A DNA stretch of 64,000 bases from Spartobacteria bacterium (GTDB lineage: Bacteria; Verrucomicrobiota; Verrucomicrobiia; Chthoniobacterales; Chthoniobacteraceae), in NCBI GenBank assembly GCA_021324395.1, contig JAJPJG010000018.1, forward strand, positions 1 through 64,000. The letters are read 5' to 3'. Below, piece by piece: positions 44,060-54,747 of the stretch (positions are counted from its first letter, which is position 1; each line of letters opens with the position of its first letter). The notes below the pieces were generated by a model. The model ran no database searches. It saw only the letters and a list, made by a program, of their open reading frames with translations, and was not told the origin of the DNA. The position numbers and the translations under genes are program-made.

Positions 44060-45259
44060 CTACGGGATTTCGACGGTGACGGTGCCGCCGGCTTCCACGG
44101 GCACCTCGACGTGACGGCGGACGAGCGAGCGCTCCCAGACGTAGCGTTTTAACAAAACCTTCAGCGTGGCTGTCAACGGCACGGCGAGCAGCGCTCCGAG
44201 CGGGCCGCCGATGAGCAAGCTCCAGCCGATGACGGAGAGGATGATGGTGACGGGATGCAGTCCGACGGATTTCCCGACGATGCGTGGCGCGATGAAGAGG
44301 CCGTCGAGATTTGAGACGACGACGAAGATGATGGTGACGATGAGCGGGTGCGTCCATTCGTGCGGCCAATGGAACGCCGCGATGAGCACAGCGGGTATCC
44401 AGCAAATAAAGATGCCGATGTATGGGATGAGCTGGAGGATGGCGACCATCAGGCCAATGACCGGAGCGAACGGCAGCCCCAGGATGGAGAGCGCGATACC
44501 GATCATGATACCGTCGATGGTGGTGACGAGGATTTGCCCGCGAAAAAACGCGATGAGATAGGAGTTGATCTCCGTGAGGCAGGAGACAACTTCGTCCTTA
44601 AACGCGGAGGAGCGCAGCGGAAGGTAGTCGGACCATTGTTTCGAAATGGCGGCGGCGTCTTTTAAAAAGAAGAACAAATAGATCGGCACAACGACAAGTC
44701 CGATGAGGAAGCCGAACGCGCCGAGCACACCCTCGAGTCCGCCGCGAAGCCACGACCAGATTTTCGCCGGAATCTCCGGCAATTGCTGCTGCACCCATTC
44801 ACCGGCTTGCTGCAGGCCTTGCTGGACGTATTGGTTTTCTGCGTAGCGCTCCTGGAAACGCGCGATGAAGTTCTGCACCAGCTGGCGTGCAGTCGCGACA
44901 AGATTCGGCACCTGCCCGGCGAACTCGAGACTCTCACGATAAATCTGCGGGATGATCCATAGCAAAAGCGCGGTCATCGGCAAGAAAACGAGCGCAAACA
45001 CGTAAAACACCGCTTTCATCCGTGATACACCGAGCCGGCAGATGCGGTCGACGACCGGATCGAGCAAATACGCCAGCACCGCGGATATCGCAACCGGCAG
45101 CAGCAGCGGCTGCAGGTAACCGAGCGCGTGGCCGATCACGACCATGAGATAGACAAACAGGCGCGCGATCGCGAACAGCGACAGCGCCGTGAGCGCAGCC
45201 CACATCATGCGCTGTTGCCACGGAGTTGGAGGAATAAGACCGGCGGGCCAGCTCGCCAT
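44060..45259 (-). CDS. AI-2E family transporter (PerM/YdiK/TqsA-like permease)
   Basis: 399 residues, eight predicted membrane helices. PVAISAVLAYLLDPVVDRI near the N-terminus, FFFLKDAAAIS after the central hydrophobic region, and GLPFAPVIGLMVAILQLIPYIG in the C-terminal half are typical. The family exports small molecules or acts as a Na+/H+ antiporter in some members; substrate here unknown. The ATG at 45259 is one base after the icd stop (45261 boundary) and gives MASWPAGLIPPTPWQQ. Inner membrane. Confidence 0.88.
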   Translation of the reverse strand: MASWPAGLIPPTPWQQRMMWAALTALSLFAIARLFVYLMVVIGHALGYLQPLLLPVAISAVLAYLLDPVVDRICRLGVSRMKAVFYVFALVFLPMTALLLWIIPQIYRESLEFAGQVPNLVATARQLVQNFIARFQERYAENQYVQQGLQQAGEWVQQQLPEIPAKIWSWLRGGLEGVLGAFGFLIGLVVVPIYLFFFLKDAAAISKQWSDYLPLRSSAFKDEVVSCLTEINSYLIAFFRGQILVTTIDGIMIGIALSILGLPFAPVIGLMVAILQLIPYIGIFICWIPAVLIAAFHWPHEWTHPLIVTIIFVVVSNLDGLFIAPRIVGKSVGLHPVTIILSVIGWSLLIGGPLGALLAVPLTATLKVLLKRYVWERSLVRRHVEVPVEAGGTVTVEIP

Positions 45260-45260
45260 T

Positions 45261-46514
45261 TTACATGTGCTGAATGATGTTCTCGCCGAACTCGGAGCAC
45301 TTGATTTCGGTCGCGCCGTCCATGAGGCGTGCAAAATCGTAGGTGACGCGCTTGCTGCCGATCGCGCCGTTGAGGCCTTTCAAAATCAAATCGGCGGCTT
45401 CGATCCAGCCCATGTAGCGAAGCATCATTTCGCCGCTGAGCACGACCGAGCCGGGATTGACAACGTCTTTATTAGCGTATTTCGGCGCGGTGCCGTGCGT
45501 GGCTTCGAAAATGGCGTGACCGCTGATGTAGTTGATGTTTCCGCCGGGCGCGATGCCGATGCCGCCAACCTGCGCGGCGAGCGCGTCGCTGAGGTAGTCG
45601 CCGTTTAAATTGAGCGTCGCGATTACGTCGAAATCGCCGGGACGCGTGAGCACCTGCTGGAGCGTGATATCGGCAATCGCGTCTTTGATGACGATGCCGT
45701 TCGGCAATTTGCACCACGGTCCGCCATCGATCTCGACCGCGCCGAACTCGCTTTTCGCCAGCTCGTAGCCCCAATCGCGAAACGCGCCTTCGGTGTATTT
45801 CATGATGTTGCCCTTGTGGACGAACGTCACCGATTTTTTGCCCTGGTCGATTGCGTATTGAATCGCTGCGCGAACGAGACGTTGCGTGCCGGGCTTGGAC
45901 ACCGGCTTGATACCAATGCCGACGGATGAAATTTCATCAGCGCCAAAACGGATTTTTTTAAATTCTTTCGGAAAGTTTTCTTTTAAGAATTCGATCGTCT
46001 TCAGCGCCGGTTCAGTGCCTGCCTGAAAGTCGATGCCCGCATAAATGTCTTCCGTGTTCTCGCGGAAAATAACCATGTCCACTTTCTCCGGATGTTTAAC
46101 CGGCGATGGAACTCCGCTAAAATACTGCACAGGTCGCAAACAAACGTAGAGATCGAGCAGTTGGCGCAGCGCGACGTTGAGCGAACGAATGCCTCCGCCG
46201 ACCGGCGTAGTCAGCGGGCCTTTGATGCCGACGAGATAATCCTTGAACGCCTCGACTGTGTCGTCCGGCAGCCAGTTGTCGAATTTGTTTTTCGCCAGCT
46301 CGCCTGCGAAGACTTCAAACCACGCGATCTTTCGCGAGCCGCCGTAAGCCTTCTCCACTGATGCGTTAAATACGCGTTCGCTCGCAGCCCAGATGTCCGG
46401 CCCCGTGCCATCGCCGCGGATGAAAGGAACAATCGGGTTCGCCGGCACGTTGAGCTTGCCGTTGCTGATGGAAATGCGTTCGCCTGCGGGCGGTGTGATG
46501 TCTTTGTAAGCCAT
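45261..46514 (-). CDS. icd: Isocitrate dehydrogenase (NADP-dependent)
   Basis: 417 residues, the usual length of bacterial Icd. Converts isocitrate to 2-oxoglutarate in the TCA cycle. [24 protein letters not shown] holds the substrate-binding, phosphorylatable serine; [11 protein letters not shown] and [19 protein letters not shown] carry metal- and substrate-binding residues; [12 protein letters not shown] is the cofactor loop. The coenzyme-specific region (K...Y..) suggests NADP. Upstream small gene is in the same orientation. Confidence 0.96.
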   Translation of the reverse strand: MAYKDITPPAGERISISNGKLNVPANPIVPFIRGDGTGPDIWAASERVFNASVEKAYGGSRKIAWFEVFAGELAKNKFDNWLPDDTVEAFKDYLVGIKGPLTTPVGGGIRSLNVALRQLLDLYVCLRPVQYFSGVPSPVKHPEKVDMVIFRENTEDIYAGIDFQAGTEPALKTIEFLKENFPKEFKKIRFGADEISSVGIGIKPVSKPGTQRLVRAAIQYAIDQGKKSVTFVHKGNIMKYTEGAFRDWGYELAKSEFGAVEIDGGPWCKLPNGIVIKDAIADITLQQVLTRPGDFDVIATLNLNGDYLSDALAAQVGGIGIAPGGNINYISGHAIFEATHGTAPKYANKDVVNPGSVVLSGEMMLRYMGWIEAADLILKGLNGAIGSKRVTYDFARLMDGATEIKCSEFGENIIQHM

Positions 46515-46580
46515 GGTGAAAAGCGGCCATTAGAGCAAAACCGAAACCGGCGGTCTAATGCTTTTGCGCGCGAACGCGGC

Positions 46581-46808
46581 TCAGAGCCTGCGAAAGGTCA
46601 CCTTGATTTCCGGATTCTCGATTTCAACCGACCAGCCATTCAGCTTTGCGAACTCCTGGATGGCGGAAATAAAATGCGCCTTTTCCTCGTGAAGATATGG
46701 CCATAACACAATCAGATCCCTCTCCCGCACGACAAACTTGTCATTGCCGTTGAGTCCGGTGTTAATCTTGCCGATGAGTGAATTGATACCATCGGCGCGC
46801 GAACTCAT
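46581..46808 (-). CDS. Small protein of unknown function upstream of icd
   Basis: 75 residues, charged, no signal peptide. Starts MSSRADGINSLIGKINTG and ends IENPEIKVTFRRL. No motif recognised. It lies between the ATP synthase terminator and icd on the same strand. Probably real by length and orientation, but evidence is modest. Confidence 0.5.
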   Translation of the reverse strand: MSSRADGINSLIGKINTGLNGNDKFVVRERDLIVLWPYLHEEKAHFISAIQEFAKLNGWSVEIENPEIKVTFRRL

Positions 46809-46854
46809 GTGCAGTGACCTTCGACCCGCAACCCGACAATGTCCACGTAAAAAG

Positions 46855-46883
46855 CAAAAACGGCCGCAATACGCGACCGTTTC
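46855..46883 (-). terminator. Terminator of the ATP synthase operon
   Basis: On the minus strand AAACGGTCGC, a 5-base loop, GCGGCCGTTTTTG, about 20 bases after the atpC stop; one pair is a wobble and the T tract is five long. Confidence 0.75.
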
Positions 46884-46902
46884 ACTTTTTTAACTAATTG
46901 AG

Positions 46903-47309
46903 TTAGTGCTGCCGGCGTTTTACGTGAAGCTGCGCGAGCGATTTTTGCAGCGTGGCTTGCACGGCAGCCACTTCCTCGTGGCCGATGTTCGGATGCTTCA
47001 TCGCTTCCTCGGCACGGCGAATCGCTTCCTGCGCGGCGGCCTCGTCGATCGCCTTTTCCTCGATCGCCATGTCGGTAAGCACGGAAACGCGCTCCTGCGT
47101 GACTTCGACAAAACCTTCACCGACCGCGAGGTAAATGTTCTGGCCGTTTTTGGTCACTTTCAGCTCGCCTGGTTTGATCGCGGTGAGCAGCGGAATGTGT
47201 CGCGGCAAAATGCCGAGCTCGCCCTCGATGCCGGGCACGACAACCATCTCGACGTCGTCGGAATAAACCTTGGCGTCGGGCGTGGTGATCTCGAGTTTCA
47301 GCGTGGCCA

Positions 47310-47310
<1 letters not shown>
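46903..47310 (-). CDS. atpC: ATP synthase F1 epsilon subunit
   Basis: 135 residues, normal. Begins MATLKLEITTPDAKVYSDDVEMVVVPG, the standard beta-sandwich domain; the C-terminal two-helix part contains AIRRAEEAMKHPNIG. Part of the rotor stalk; inhibits ATP hydrolysis. The start overlaps the atpD stop by one base (TAATG). Last gene of the operon, followed by a terminator. Confidence 0.95.
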
Positions 47311-48743
<1,433 letters not shown>

Positions 48744-49613
48744 TTAACCCAGCGCCATTTGTGCGGTGGTGATTTCGAGCAGTTCCGTAGTGATCGCCGC
48801 CTGGCGAATTTTGTTGTATTCGAGGGTGAGATCTTTGATGAGTTGCTTCGCGTTGTCCGTCGCATTTTTCATCGCGACCATTCGCGCGCTGTGCTCGGAC
48901 GCGCGTGAGTCGAGGATCATCTGGAAAACCTGGAAATGGACGTAGTGCGGCAGGATTCCGCTGAGAACGTCGAGCGCATTTGGTTCGAAAATGTATTCCG
49001 TCGAGCCCTCGCCCGCGACCGCTGCGGCTTCCTCTTTCGAGCCGATTTCCGACGGATGAATTGGCAGCAAAGTTTTAACGGTTGGCTTTTGCGTTAGTGT
49101 GTTAACAAAATGCGTGTAAAGCACGCTGACTTTGTCCACTTCGCGCGAGATGAATTTCTCGATGACGAATTTTGAAATCGGTTTTGTGTCGAGCAAGCCG
49201 GGCGAATCTTTCACTTCGAAATCGGCGAGCAACTGCCGTTTTGTGCGCGCGATGAATTGCACGCCCTTCCGTCCGGCCCCGACGAAAACCGTTTTTTCGG
49301 AATCGAACTGGTTTACTTCACGAAGCAAGTTTGTGTTCAGCGCGCCGCAAAGGCCTTTGTCGGTGCTGACGATGAGCACGAGCTCTTTTTTAACCGGACG
49401 CACTTCCAGAAATTCACTCAGCGCCGGATCGGTGCGGCCGCTCAAAGACACGAGCACTTTGTTCATCAAATCGGCATACGGCCGGCCCGCAAGCGCGGCG
49501 GATTGTGCCTTGCGCATTTTCGCGGCGGCAACCATCTGCATCGCCTTGGTGATCTGCGCCGTGTTTTTGATCGACTTGATCCGGCGGCGAATGTCTCGTG
49601 TGTTTGCAGCCAT
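48744..49613 (-). CDS. atpG: ATP synthase F1 gamma subunit
   Basis: 289 residues. Central rotor shaft: N-terminal coiled coil IRRRIKSIKNTAQITKAMQMVAAAKM and C-terminal helix MKNATDNAKQLIKDLTLEYNKIRQA are diagnostic, with SDKGLCGALN in the middle. Follows atpA by 31 bases, precedes atpD by 9. No Shine-Dalgarno before the ATG (GTTTAACAA). Confidence 0.97.
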   Translation of the reverse strand: MAANTRDIRRRIKSIKNTAQITKAMQMVAAAKMRKAQSAALAGRPYADLMNKVLVSLSGRTDPALSEFLEVRPVKKELVLIVSTDKGLCGALNTNLLREVNQFDSEKTVFVGAGRKGVQFIARTKRQLLADFEVKDSPGLLDTKPISKFVIEKFISREVDKVSVLYTHFVNTLTQKPTVKTLLPIHPSEIGSKEEAAAVAGEGSTEYIFEPNALDVLSGILPHYVHFQVFQMILDSRASEHSARMVAMKNATDNAKQLIKDLTLEYNKIRQAAITTELLEITTAQMALG

Positions 49614-49644
49614 TTGTTAAACGCTCGTCAAATTCGGGTTTTGC

Positions 49645-51171
49645 TTAGCGCCAGGTCGATTTAAATTCGTCCACCGTCGATTTTAGAGATGCGGCGAGAG
49701 TGTCGTCGATCGCTTTTTTCTCTCGAATGATTGCCAGCACAGCCTCTTTGCGTGTGGTCAAGAAGTCGGTGAGCTTGCTTTGGAATTCTTTCACGCGATC
49801 CACCGGCACTTCGTCGAAGTAGCCGTTCTGCATCGCCCAAAGGACCGCGACCTGCACTTCAACCGCAATCGGGTTGTATTGAATCTGTTTGAACAACTCG
49901 ACGATGCGTTGACCGCGATCGAGCTGCGCTTTTGTCTTCGCATCGAGATCGCTGCCGAACTGCGCGAATGCGGCGAGTTCGCGGAACTGCGCGAGGTCGC
50001 CTTTGATTTTACCGGCGACTTGCTTCATCGCTTTGATTTGCGCGGCGGAACCGACGCGGCTGACCGAAAGACCGACCGAAATCGCTGGACGGACGCCTTG
50101 GTAAAACAAGTCGGTTTCGAGATAAATCTGGCCGTCGGTGATCGAAATCACATTCGTCGGAATGTAGGCCGACACGTCGCCGGCTTGCGTTTCAATGATC
50201 GGCAGCGCTGTTAACGATCCGTTGCCGTTCTGTTCGTTCACGCGAGCGCTGCGCTCGAGCAAACGCGAATGCAAATAAAACACGTCGCCCGGATACGCTT
50301 CGCGGCCCGACGGGCGTTTGAGCACAAGCGAAACCTGACGATATGCGACCGCGTGCTTCGACAAATCATCGTAAACGATAAGCGCGTCCATGCCGTTATC
50401 CATGAACCATTCGCCCATCGCCGCGCCCGCAAACGGCGCGAGATATTGGTTTGTCGCACTGTCGGATGCCGGCGCTGAAATGATGATCGTGTAAGGCATC
50501 GCGCCCGCTTCCTCGAGCACTGCGATGCTGCGCGCGATGTTGGAATTTTTCTGTCCGACACCAACGTAAATGCAATAGAGCGGACGGAAATCGGGCTTGC
50601 CTTCGTTCGCTTTGTTAATGCGCGCCTGGTTGATGATCGTATCGATCGCGATCGTCGTTTTGCCCGTTGCGCGGTCGCCGATGATCAGTTCGCGCTGACC
50701 GCGGCCAATTGGAATCATCGCATCCACCGACATGATGCCGGTCTGCACCGGTTGGCTAACCGATTTACGCTTAATGATGCCGGGCGCAATTTTTTCAATC
50801 GGATAGCTCTTGTCGCTTTTCACTGGTCCTTTGCCATCGATTGGCTGGCCAAGCGTGTTAACAACACGGCCGAGCAGGCCTTTGCCCACGGGCACGGAAA
50901 GCAGACGACCGGTCGTTTTCACTTCGGTGCCTTCTTTCACCTCGGTAAAATCGCCGAGCAAAATGCAGCCGACTTCGGTCTCCTCGAGGTTCAGCGCGAG
51001 GCCGTAAAGTCCGCCGGGAAACTCGACCATCTCATTGAGCATGACGTCGCTCAAACCTTCGATTTTTGCGACGCCGTCACCGGCTTCGCGGACGATGCCG
51101 GTGTTCGATTTTGTTGTCGTCGTTTTCAGTCCGGCGATTTGCGTTTCGAGTTCTTGGAGAATAGTGCTCAT
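49645..51171 (-). CDS. atpA: ATP synthase F1 alpha subunit
   Basis: 508 residues. Non-catalytic nucleotide-binding subunit: Walker [16 protein letters not shown] near residue 168, [17 protein letters not shown], and the alpha/beta signature [17 protein letters not shown] with the essential Arg. N-terminus and C-terminal helical bundle are complete. 24 bases after atpH. Confidence 0.98.
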   Translation of the reverse strand: MSTILQELETQIAGLKTTTTKSNTGIVREAGDGVAKIEGLSDVMLNEMVEFPGGLYGLALNLEETEVGCILLGDFTEVKEGTEVKTTGRLLSVPVGKGLLGRVVNTLGQPIDGKGPVKSDKSYPIEKIAPGIIKRKSVSQPVQTGIMSVDAMIPIGRGQRELIIGDRATGKTTIAIDTIINQARINKANEGKPDFRPLYCIYVGVGQKNSNIARSIAVLEEAGAMPYTIIISAPASDSATNQYLAPFAGAAMGEWFMDNGMDALIVYDDLSKHAVAYRQVSLVLKRPSGREAYPGDVFYLHSRLLERSARVNEQNGNGSLTALPIIETQAGDVSAYIPTNVISITDGQIYLETDLFYQGVRPAISVGLSVSRVGSAAQIKAMKQVAGKIKGDLAQFRELAAFAQFGSDLDAKTKAQLDRGQRIVELFKQIQYNPIAVEVQVAVLWAMQNGYFDEVPVDRVKEFQSKLTDFLTTRKEAVLAIIREKKAIDDTLAASLKSTVDEFKSTWR

Positions 51172-51195
51172 GGCGTTTTGGTTGAGTTAAAAAAA

Positions 51196-51597
51196 TTAAA
51201 CTGTGGTGAGTTCCTGTTCGAGGCGGTTGATGCGGCCTTGCACACTGCCGTCCCAGACATCGCTGCCGATGCGGATGCGCAGCCCGCCGATCAAGGTCGG
51301 GTTGACTTTGAAATCAGTAGTTAAATCGCTGCCGTATTTCGTTTTCAAATCGTTAACCACGCGGCTGCTCGTGTCGGAATTGAGCGGCACCGCGCTTTCA
51401 ATCAACGCGTGATGCTTCTCCGTTTCGAGACGAATGAGACGCTGGTAATTTTTCAAAATATCGAGGTAATGCCGTGGTTTGGTAGCGACAATTTGTTGCA
51501 CAAGGATGCGCACTTTATTTGGGTCGAGCTTGCCATCGACAAAGCTGGCCTTGAGCACCTCTTTCGTGATTTTGCGAACTTCCTTGTTCAATTTCAT
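51196..51597 (-). CDS. atpH: ATP synthase F1 delta subunit (short form)
   Basis: 133 residues against the usual ~175-185. The C-terminal part is clear: DFKVNPTLIGGLRIRIGSDV followed by DGSVQGRINRLEQEL. The N-terminal six-helix bundle that binds alpha is shortened by roughly 40 residues, and only 5 bases separate it from the atpF stop, so no upstream extension exists. Peripheral stalk connector; whether it is functional in this form is an open point, though the rest of the operon is intact. Confidence 0.9.
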   Translation of the reverse strand: MKLNKEVRKITKEVLKASFVDGKLDPNKVRILVQQIVATKPRHYLDILKNYQRLIRLETEKHHALIESAVPLNSDTSSRVVNDLKTKYGSDLTTDFKVNPTLIGGLRIRIGSDVWDGSVQGRINRLEQELTTV

Positions 51598-51602
51598 GGC
51601 GT

Positions 51603-52154
51603 TTAAACGGCAACTTGCTGCGCGGTTTCCTCCGAGATGCGGCGCTGGTCGTCATCGGTCAGAACTTTGCCCGTGACTTTCGACGTCGTGTCGAGAACGA
51701 GACGTCCGACTTCGCGTTTCAATTCCGAAAGCATTCGGTCGTGCTCGAGCTCCGTGGCTTCACGCGCTTTTGCGATGATCCCCTCGGCTTCCGAGATTGC
51801 CTGCTGCGTGCGCCGTTCGGCGACTGCGCTTGCGCTTGCGCGCGCTTCATCAATCATCCGCTGCGCCTCGGTATTCGCCTTGTCCAAAATTTCCTGGTAA
51901 CGCTTCTCGGCCTCGGCGAGCTCGCGCTTGATTTTTTCCGCATTCGCGAGTCCTTCCGCGATGCGCTGGCGGCGTTCCTCGAGAATGGTAACGATCGGTT
52001 TATAAGCGAATTTCTGCAGCAGAAACGCGACGATCGCGAAGCTAATGCATTGCGAAAGAAACAGCGGCCATTCGAAGCCGAACGCCTGCGCCGTTTCCTT
52101 GGCGGAATCGACAATGCCGCCGCCGGCCTGTGCGAGGAAGAAAATCGAAATCAT
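51603..52154 (-). CDS. atpF: ATP synthase F0 b subunit
   Basis: 183 residues. One N-terminal membrane helix (WPLFLSQCISFAIVAFLLQKF, residues ~28-50) and a long charged coiled coil (IKRELAEAEKRYQEILDKAN). Peripheral stalk. A short N-terminal extension precedes the helix (MISIFFLAQAGGGIVDSA). The leader is poly-A/T without a Shine-Dalgarno. Confidence 0.93.
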   Translation of the reverse strand: MISIFFLAQAGGGIVDSAKETAQAFGFEWPLFLSQCISFAIVAFLLQKFAYKPIVTILEERRQRIAEGLANAEKIKRELAEAEKRYQEILDKANTEAQRMIDEARASASAVAERRTQQAISEAEGIIAKAREATELEHDRMLSELKREVGRLVLDTTSKVTGKVLTDDDQRRISEETAQQVAV

Positions 52155-52181
52155 TTTTAAAAAAAATCAAAAGTGGCAGGA

Positions 52182-52209
52182 AGCGCGGGACCGTCGCCGG
52201 CCCCGCGCT
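52182..52209 (-). promoter_or_regulatory. Intercistronic hairpin between atpE and atpF
   Basis: On the minus strand AGCGCGGGGCCGG faces CCGTCCCGCGCT, with two short mismatches, about 10 bases after atpE's stop. A run of T (GATTTTTTTTAAAA) follows later, 15-25 bases on. It could terminate some transcripts or shield the 3' end of the c-subunit mRNA, giving more c than b protein (inference). Confidence 0.6.
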
Positions 52210-52214
52210 TGCAA

Positions 52215-52424
52215 TTAATGAGCGAGGTAGATCGCGAAGAAGACAATGCCTTCCGCGAACGCCGTGCTGAGAATCGCCTGCACGAGGATCTGCGTGGCAG
52301 CCCCCGGGTTGCGACCCACTGCTTCGGACGCTTTCATGCCGATAAAACCCACGCCGAGCGCAGCGCCGAGCGCCGCGAGACCGATGTGAATGTTACCGCC
52401 GATTTCTGCTAGTAATGGTGCCAT
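52215..52424 (-). CDS. atpE: ATP synthase F0 c subunit
   Basis: 69 residues, two membrane helices joined by a polar loop with RNPGAA. The ion-binding carboxylate is the Glu in LSTAFAEGIVFFAIYL. The residue after Glu is Gly and there is no typical Ser/Thr Na+ ligand, so proton use is more likely. Forms the membrane rotor ring. Hairpins lie both before (52445-52481) and after (52182-52209) it. Confidence 0.95.
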   Translation of the reverse strand: MAPLLAEIGGNIHIGLAALGAALGVGFIGMKASEAVGRNPGAATQILVQAILSTAFAEGIVFFAIYLAH

Positions 52425-52444
52425 ATGTTTGTTTGTTGTTGATC

Positions 52445-52481
52445 CGCCGGTCGTCGCTGACTTTGCACGATCCGACCGGCG
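52445..52481 (-). promoter_or_regulatory. Intercistronic hairpin between atpB and atpE
   Basis: CGCCGGTCG (52445-52453) and CGACCGGCG (52473-52481) form a perfect 9-bp stem with a 19-base loop, about 12 bases after the atpB stop. No T tract. Likely processing or stability element in the operon mRNA. Confidence 0.6.
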
Positions 52482-52493
52482 AAAGTTTCTAAA

Positions 52494-53438
52494 TCAGTGG
52501 TGCCCTTTTTCTTCGTGTTGACAAATCAGGAGGGTAAAAACAGCCGTTAGCAGCATGAAGACAAGCGCCTGCACGATGCCGACGAGCAATTCCAGAAAAT
52601 AAAACGGAATCGGGATCAGCGGCGAAGTCACCATGCGCAGCCATGGCGGGTTTTGGATGAGTGTCGCCATTGCCTCGAGCATGTTTTCGCCGGCGTAGAC
52701 ATTGCCGAAAAGCCGGAAGCTTAGCGAAACAGGACGGAATAAAATCGAGACGACTTCGAGCACGCCGACGATGAGAAAGACGACGATCATCAGCACCTTG
52801 AGCAGACCGGTCGTGTTGCCTTTCGGTCCGAAAATGTGAAGGATAAATCCGCCTGGGCCATTCTCTTGTAACGCCCATACAATCCAGCACGCGAAGAAAA
52901 TAATCGCCATCGCGAACGTCATGTTCAGATCAGCGTTCACACCGCGAAGCAGCGGCTTGTCCACATGCGCAATGCTCAACGAACCTTCACCCGGCCCCCA
53001 GCCGAGGGTGCCGACACCAGGAATGAGGCCGAACCAGTTTGTAAACAGAATGAAAATGAAGATCGTGGCAAAAAACCAAAACGTCTTCCGCACGAGATGA
53101 TGCCCGATCACTCCTTCGAGAAACGTATAAAGCCCCTCGACGAGCCATTCCCAAAAATTCTGCGCACCTTCCGGCACGTCCTGGATGTTGCGCGTCGCAA
53201 TACGCGCGAAAATGATAATGCCAAGAGCCACAATCCACGTCACGACCATCGAATTTGTAATCGCAAAACCATGGCCAAATTCGACGAGCTTCACCGCATG
53301 GAGCGAAATCCCGTGCTCCGCTTTTTCGGCCTGTTCCCCGGCTTCCGCCGCGGACGAAATCGCGGGCAGCGCAAAACAGATGGCCGATGCCATAAGTGGC
53401 ATCACGAGACGACGAAGCTGTTTGAAAGTAATGATCAT
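52494..53438 (-). CDS. atpB: ATP synthase F0 a subunit, with a signal-peptide-like N-terminus
   Basis: 314 residues, longer than the usual ~230-270. The conserved Arg is in VSLSFRLFGNVYAGENML and the last helices contain VQALVFMLLTAVFTLLI. The N-terminus (MPLMASAICFALPAISSAAEA) reads as a cleavable signal peptide, then a charged region (QAEKAEHGISLHAV). Such extended a subunits occur in some phyla. The ATG at 53438 is chosen over a longer in-frame one at 53522. First gene of atpBEFHAGDC; no atpI is seen. Confidence 0.93.
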   Translation of the reverse strand: MIITFKQLRRLVMPLMASAICFALPAISSAAEAGEQAEKAEHGISLHAVKLVEFGHGFAITNSMVVTWIVALGIIIFARIATRNIQDVPEGAQNFWEWLVEGLYTFLEGVIGHHLVRKTFWFFATIFIFILFTNWFGLIPGVGTLGWGPGEGSLSIAHVDKPLLRGVNADLNMTFAMAIIFFACWIVWALQENGPGGFILHIFGPKGNTTGLLKVLMIVVFLIVGVLEVVSILFRPVSLSFRLFGNVYAGENMLEAMATLIQNPPWLRMVTSPLIPIPFYFLELLVGIVQALVFMLLTAVFTLLICQHEEKGHH

Positions 53439-53587
53439 CACCAAAAAGCTCAGTGTTTTTGAACTACGCGCAAAAGGGGATTCGCGACCGTGTAAAAGCT
53501 GAGGGCGGAAATAAAAAACCACAAGCCAAAGTTACGCAAGCACTATTTGTGAAAAATTTCACAAACTTTGCTCTGTTAAATACGCGC

Positions 53588-54679
53588 TTACGGATTGTTT
53601 TCAGGCGCTTCGGTAGCCGCAATCGGTGTCGCGTGCAGGATCGGCTCGTTGTCGTCGGCAAAACTATCCGTATACAATTTTCCATCAATCACCGCGCTGC
53701 TCGCGTCCGTGCGGCCGTAGGTTGATTTTTGGTTCGCTGTTTGTCCTCCTTCGTTTGCGACGTAGAAACCGTTGCCATTTGGCACAACGGCGATTTCGGC
53801 GAGCGCGCCGGTGCGATTGTTACCAAATGGCGCAAGCTCCAGTTCTTCCCATGGCACCGTGAGCGTGCCGATGACGCGCATATTGAGATCGAGAATGGAA
53901 ATTTCGCGCGCGACGTTTCGTGTGACAAAGGCGCGGTTACCGTCGAACGCGATCGCCATCGGCGATTTGATTTCCGCCGAAGTCAAATTCGCGCCGCTGC
54001 GGTCCACGCGAAAAATTTTGTCGGCTTCTACATCGGCGATCCAGATGCGGCCTTTCGGGTCGACCGCGACACCACGCGGACTCATCGCATGCGGAATCGC
54101 GAGTTGACCGTCGCCATTGAAACCGGACGGCACCGCACCGGTGATCGTCGCGCCGCGGGTTTGCAAAACAAAACGTTTCAACGTGTGTGCATCGCGCTCC
54201 GTCGCATAAACCACGAGACTCCCCGCTTCGCGCGTCACCGCGACGCCGTCGCAAACCTGCATCTGAATCGTGCACTCGTTCAGACGCAAATCGGCGTCAT
54301 AAATTTCAATCGTCGCGCCGCATGCGAGATAAACGCGGCCTTCTTCATCCACGGAAATCGCTTTCGCACGAAGATTCGGCAACACCGCCACGGTCGCATT
54401 TTCATAATCTGCAATGCGCAAATCGATTTTACGCACTTCTCCCGATCCGTTAAAACTTTGGTGGTAAGCCGCGTAGAGAAAATGGCCGTCCGCCGAGAGC
54501 GCCAACCCGCGATTGTGCCGCGGAAAAACACGTTGCGAGCGGCCAAACGCAGCCTGGCTGTTATCGATGAGATATTGCACCGACCATTTGTAAGCCTCGG
54601 CGGCGGATAAATGCGCGACCGCGAGCAAACCGAGCAAAAGCACGGCGCGACGCGGAAAAACGAAGTGAGCTGGGGACAT
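53588..54679 (-). CDS. Secreted NHL/SMP-30-like beta-propeller protein
   Basis: 363 residues from the ATG at 54679, which gives a signal peptide (AVLLLGLLAVAHLSAAEA). The mature protein has repeated propeller blades: RAKAISVDEEGRVYLACGAT, PRGVAVDPKGRIWIADVEAD, KSPMAIAFDGNRAFVTRN, LAEIAVVPNGNGFYVANEGG. A periplasmic binding or lactonase-like function is possible; no metal-binding triad is obvious. The ATG at 54730 would add 17 residues. It follows the tandem glycosyltransferase by 68 bases. Confidence 0.8.
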   Translation of the reverse strand: MSPAHFVFPRRAVLLLGLLAVAHLSAAEAYKWSVQYLIDNSQAAFGRSQRVFPRHNRGLALSADGHFLYAAYHQSFNGSGEVRKIDLRIADYENATVAVLPNLRAKAISVDEEGRVYLACGATIEIYDADLRLNECTIQMQVCDGVAVTREAGSLVVYATERDAHTLKRFVLQTRGATITGAVPSGFNGDGQLAIPHAMSPRGVAVDPKGRIWIADVEADKIFRVDRSGANLTSAEIKSPMAIAFDGNRAFVTRNVAREISILDLNMRVIGTLTVPWEELELAPFGNNRTGALAEIAVVPNGNGFYVANEGGQTANQKSTYGRTDASSAVIDGKLYTDSFADDNEPILHATPIAATEAPENNP

Positions 54680-54747
54680 TGCGTTCGGGGCGATCGCGAA
54701 TGCGATTGCTGTGCGAGCGTGCAATTTCATGCGCGCTGTGTCAACGC

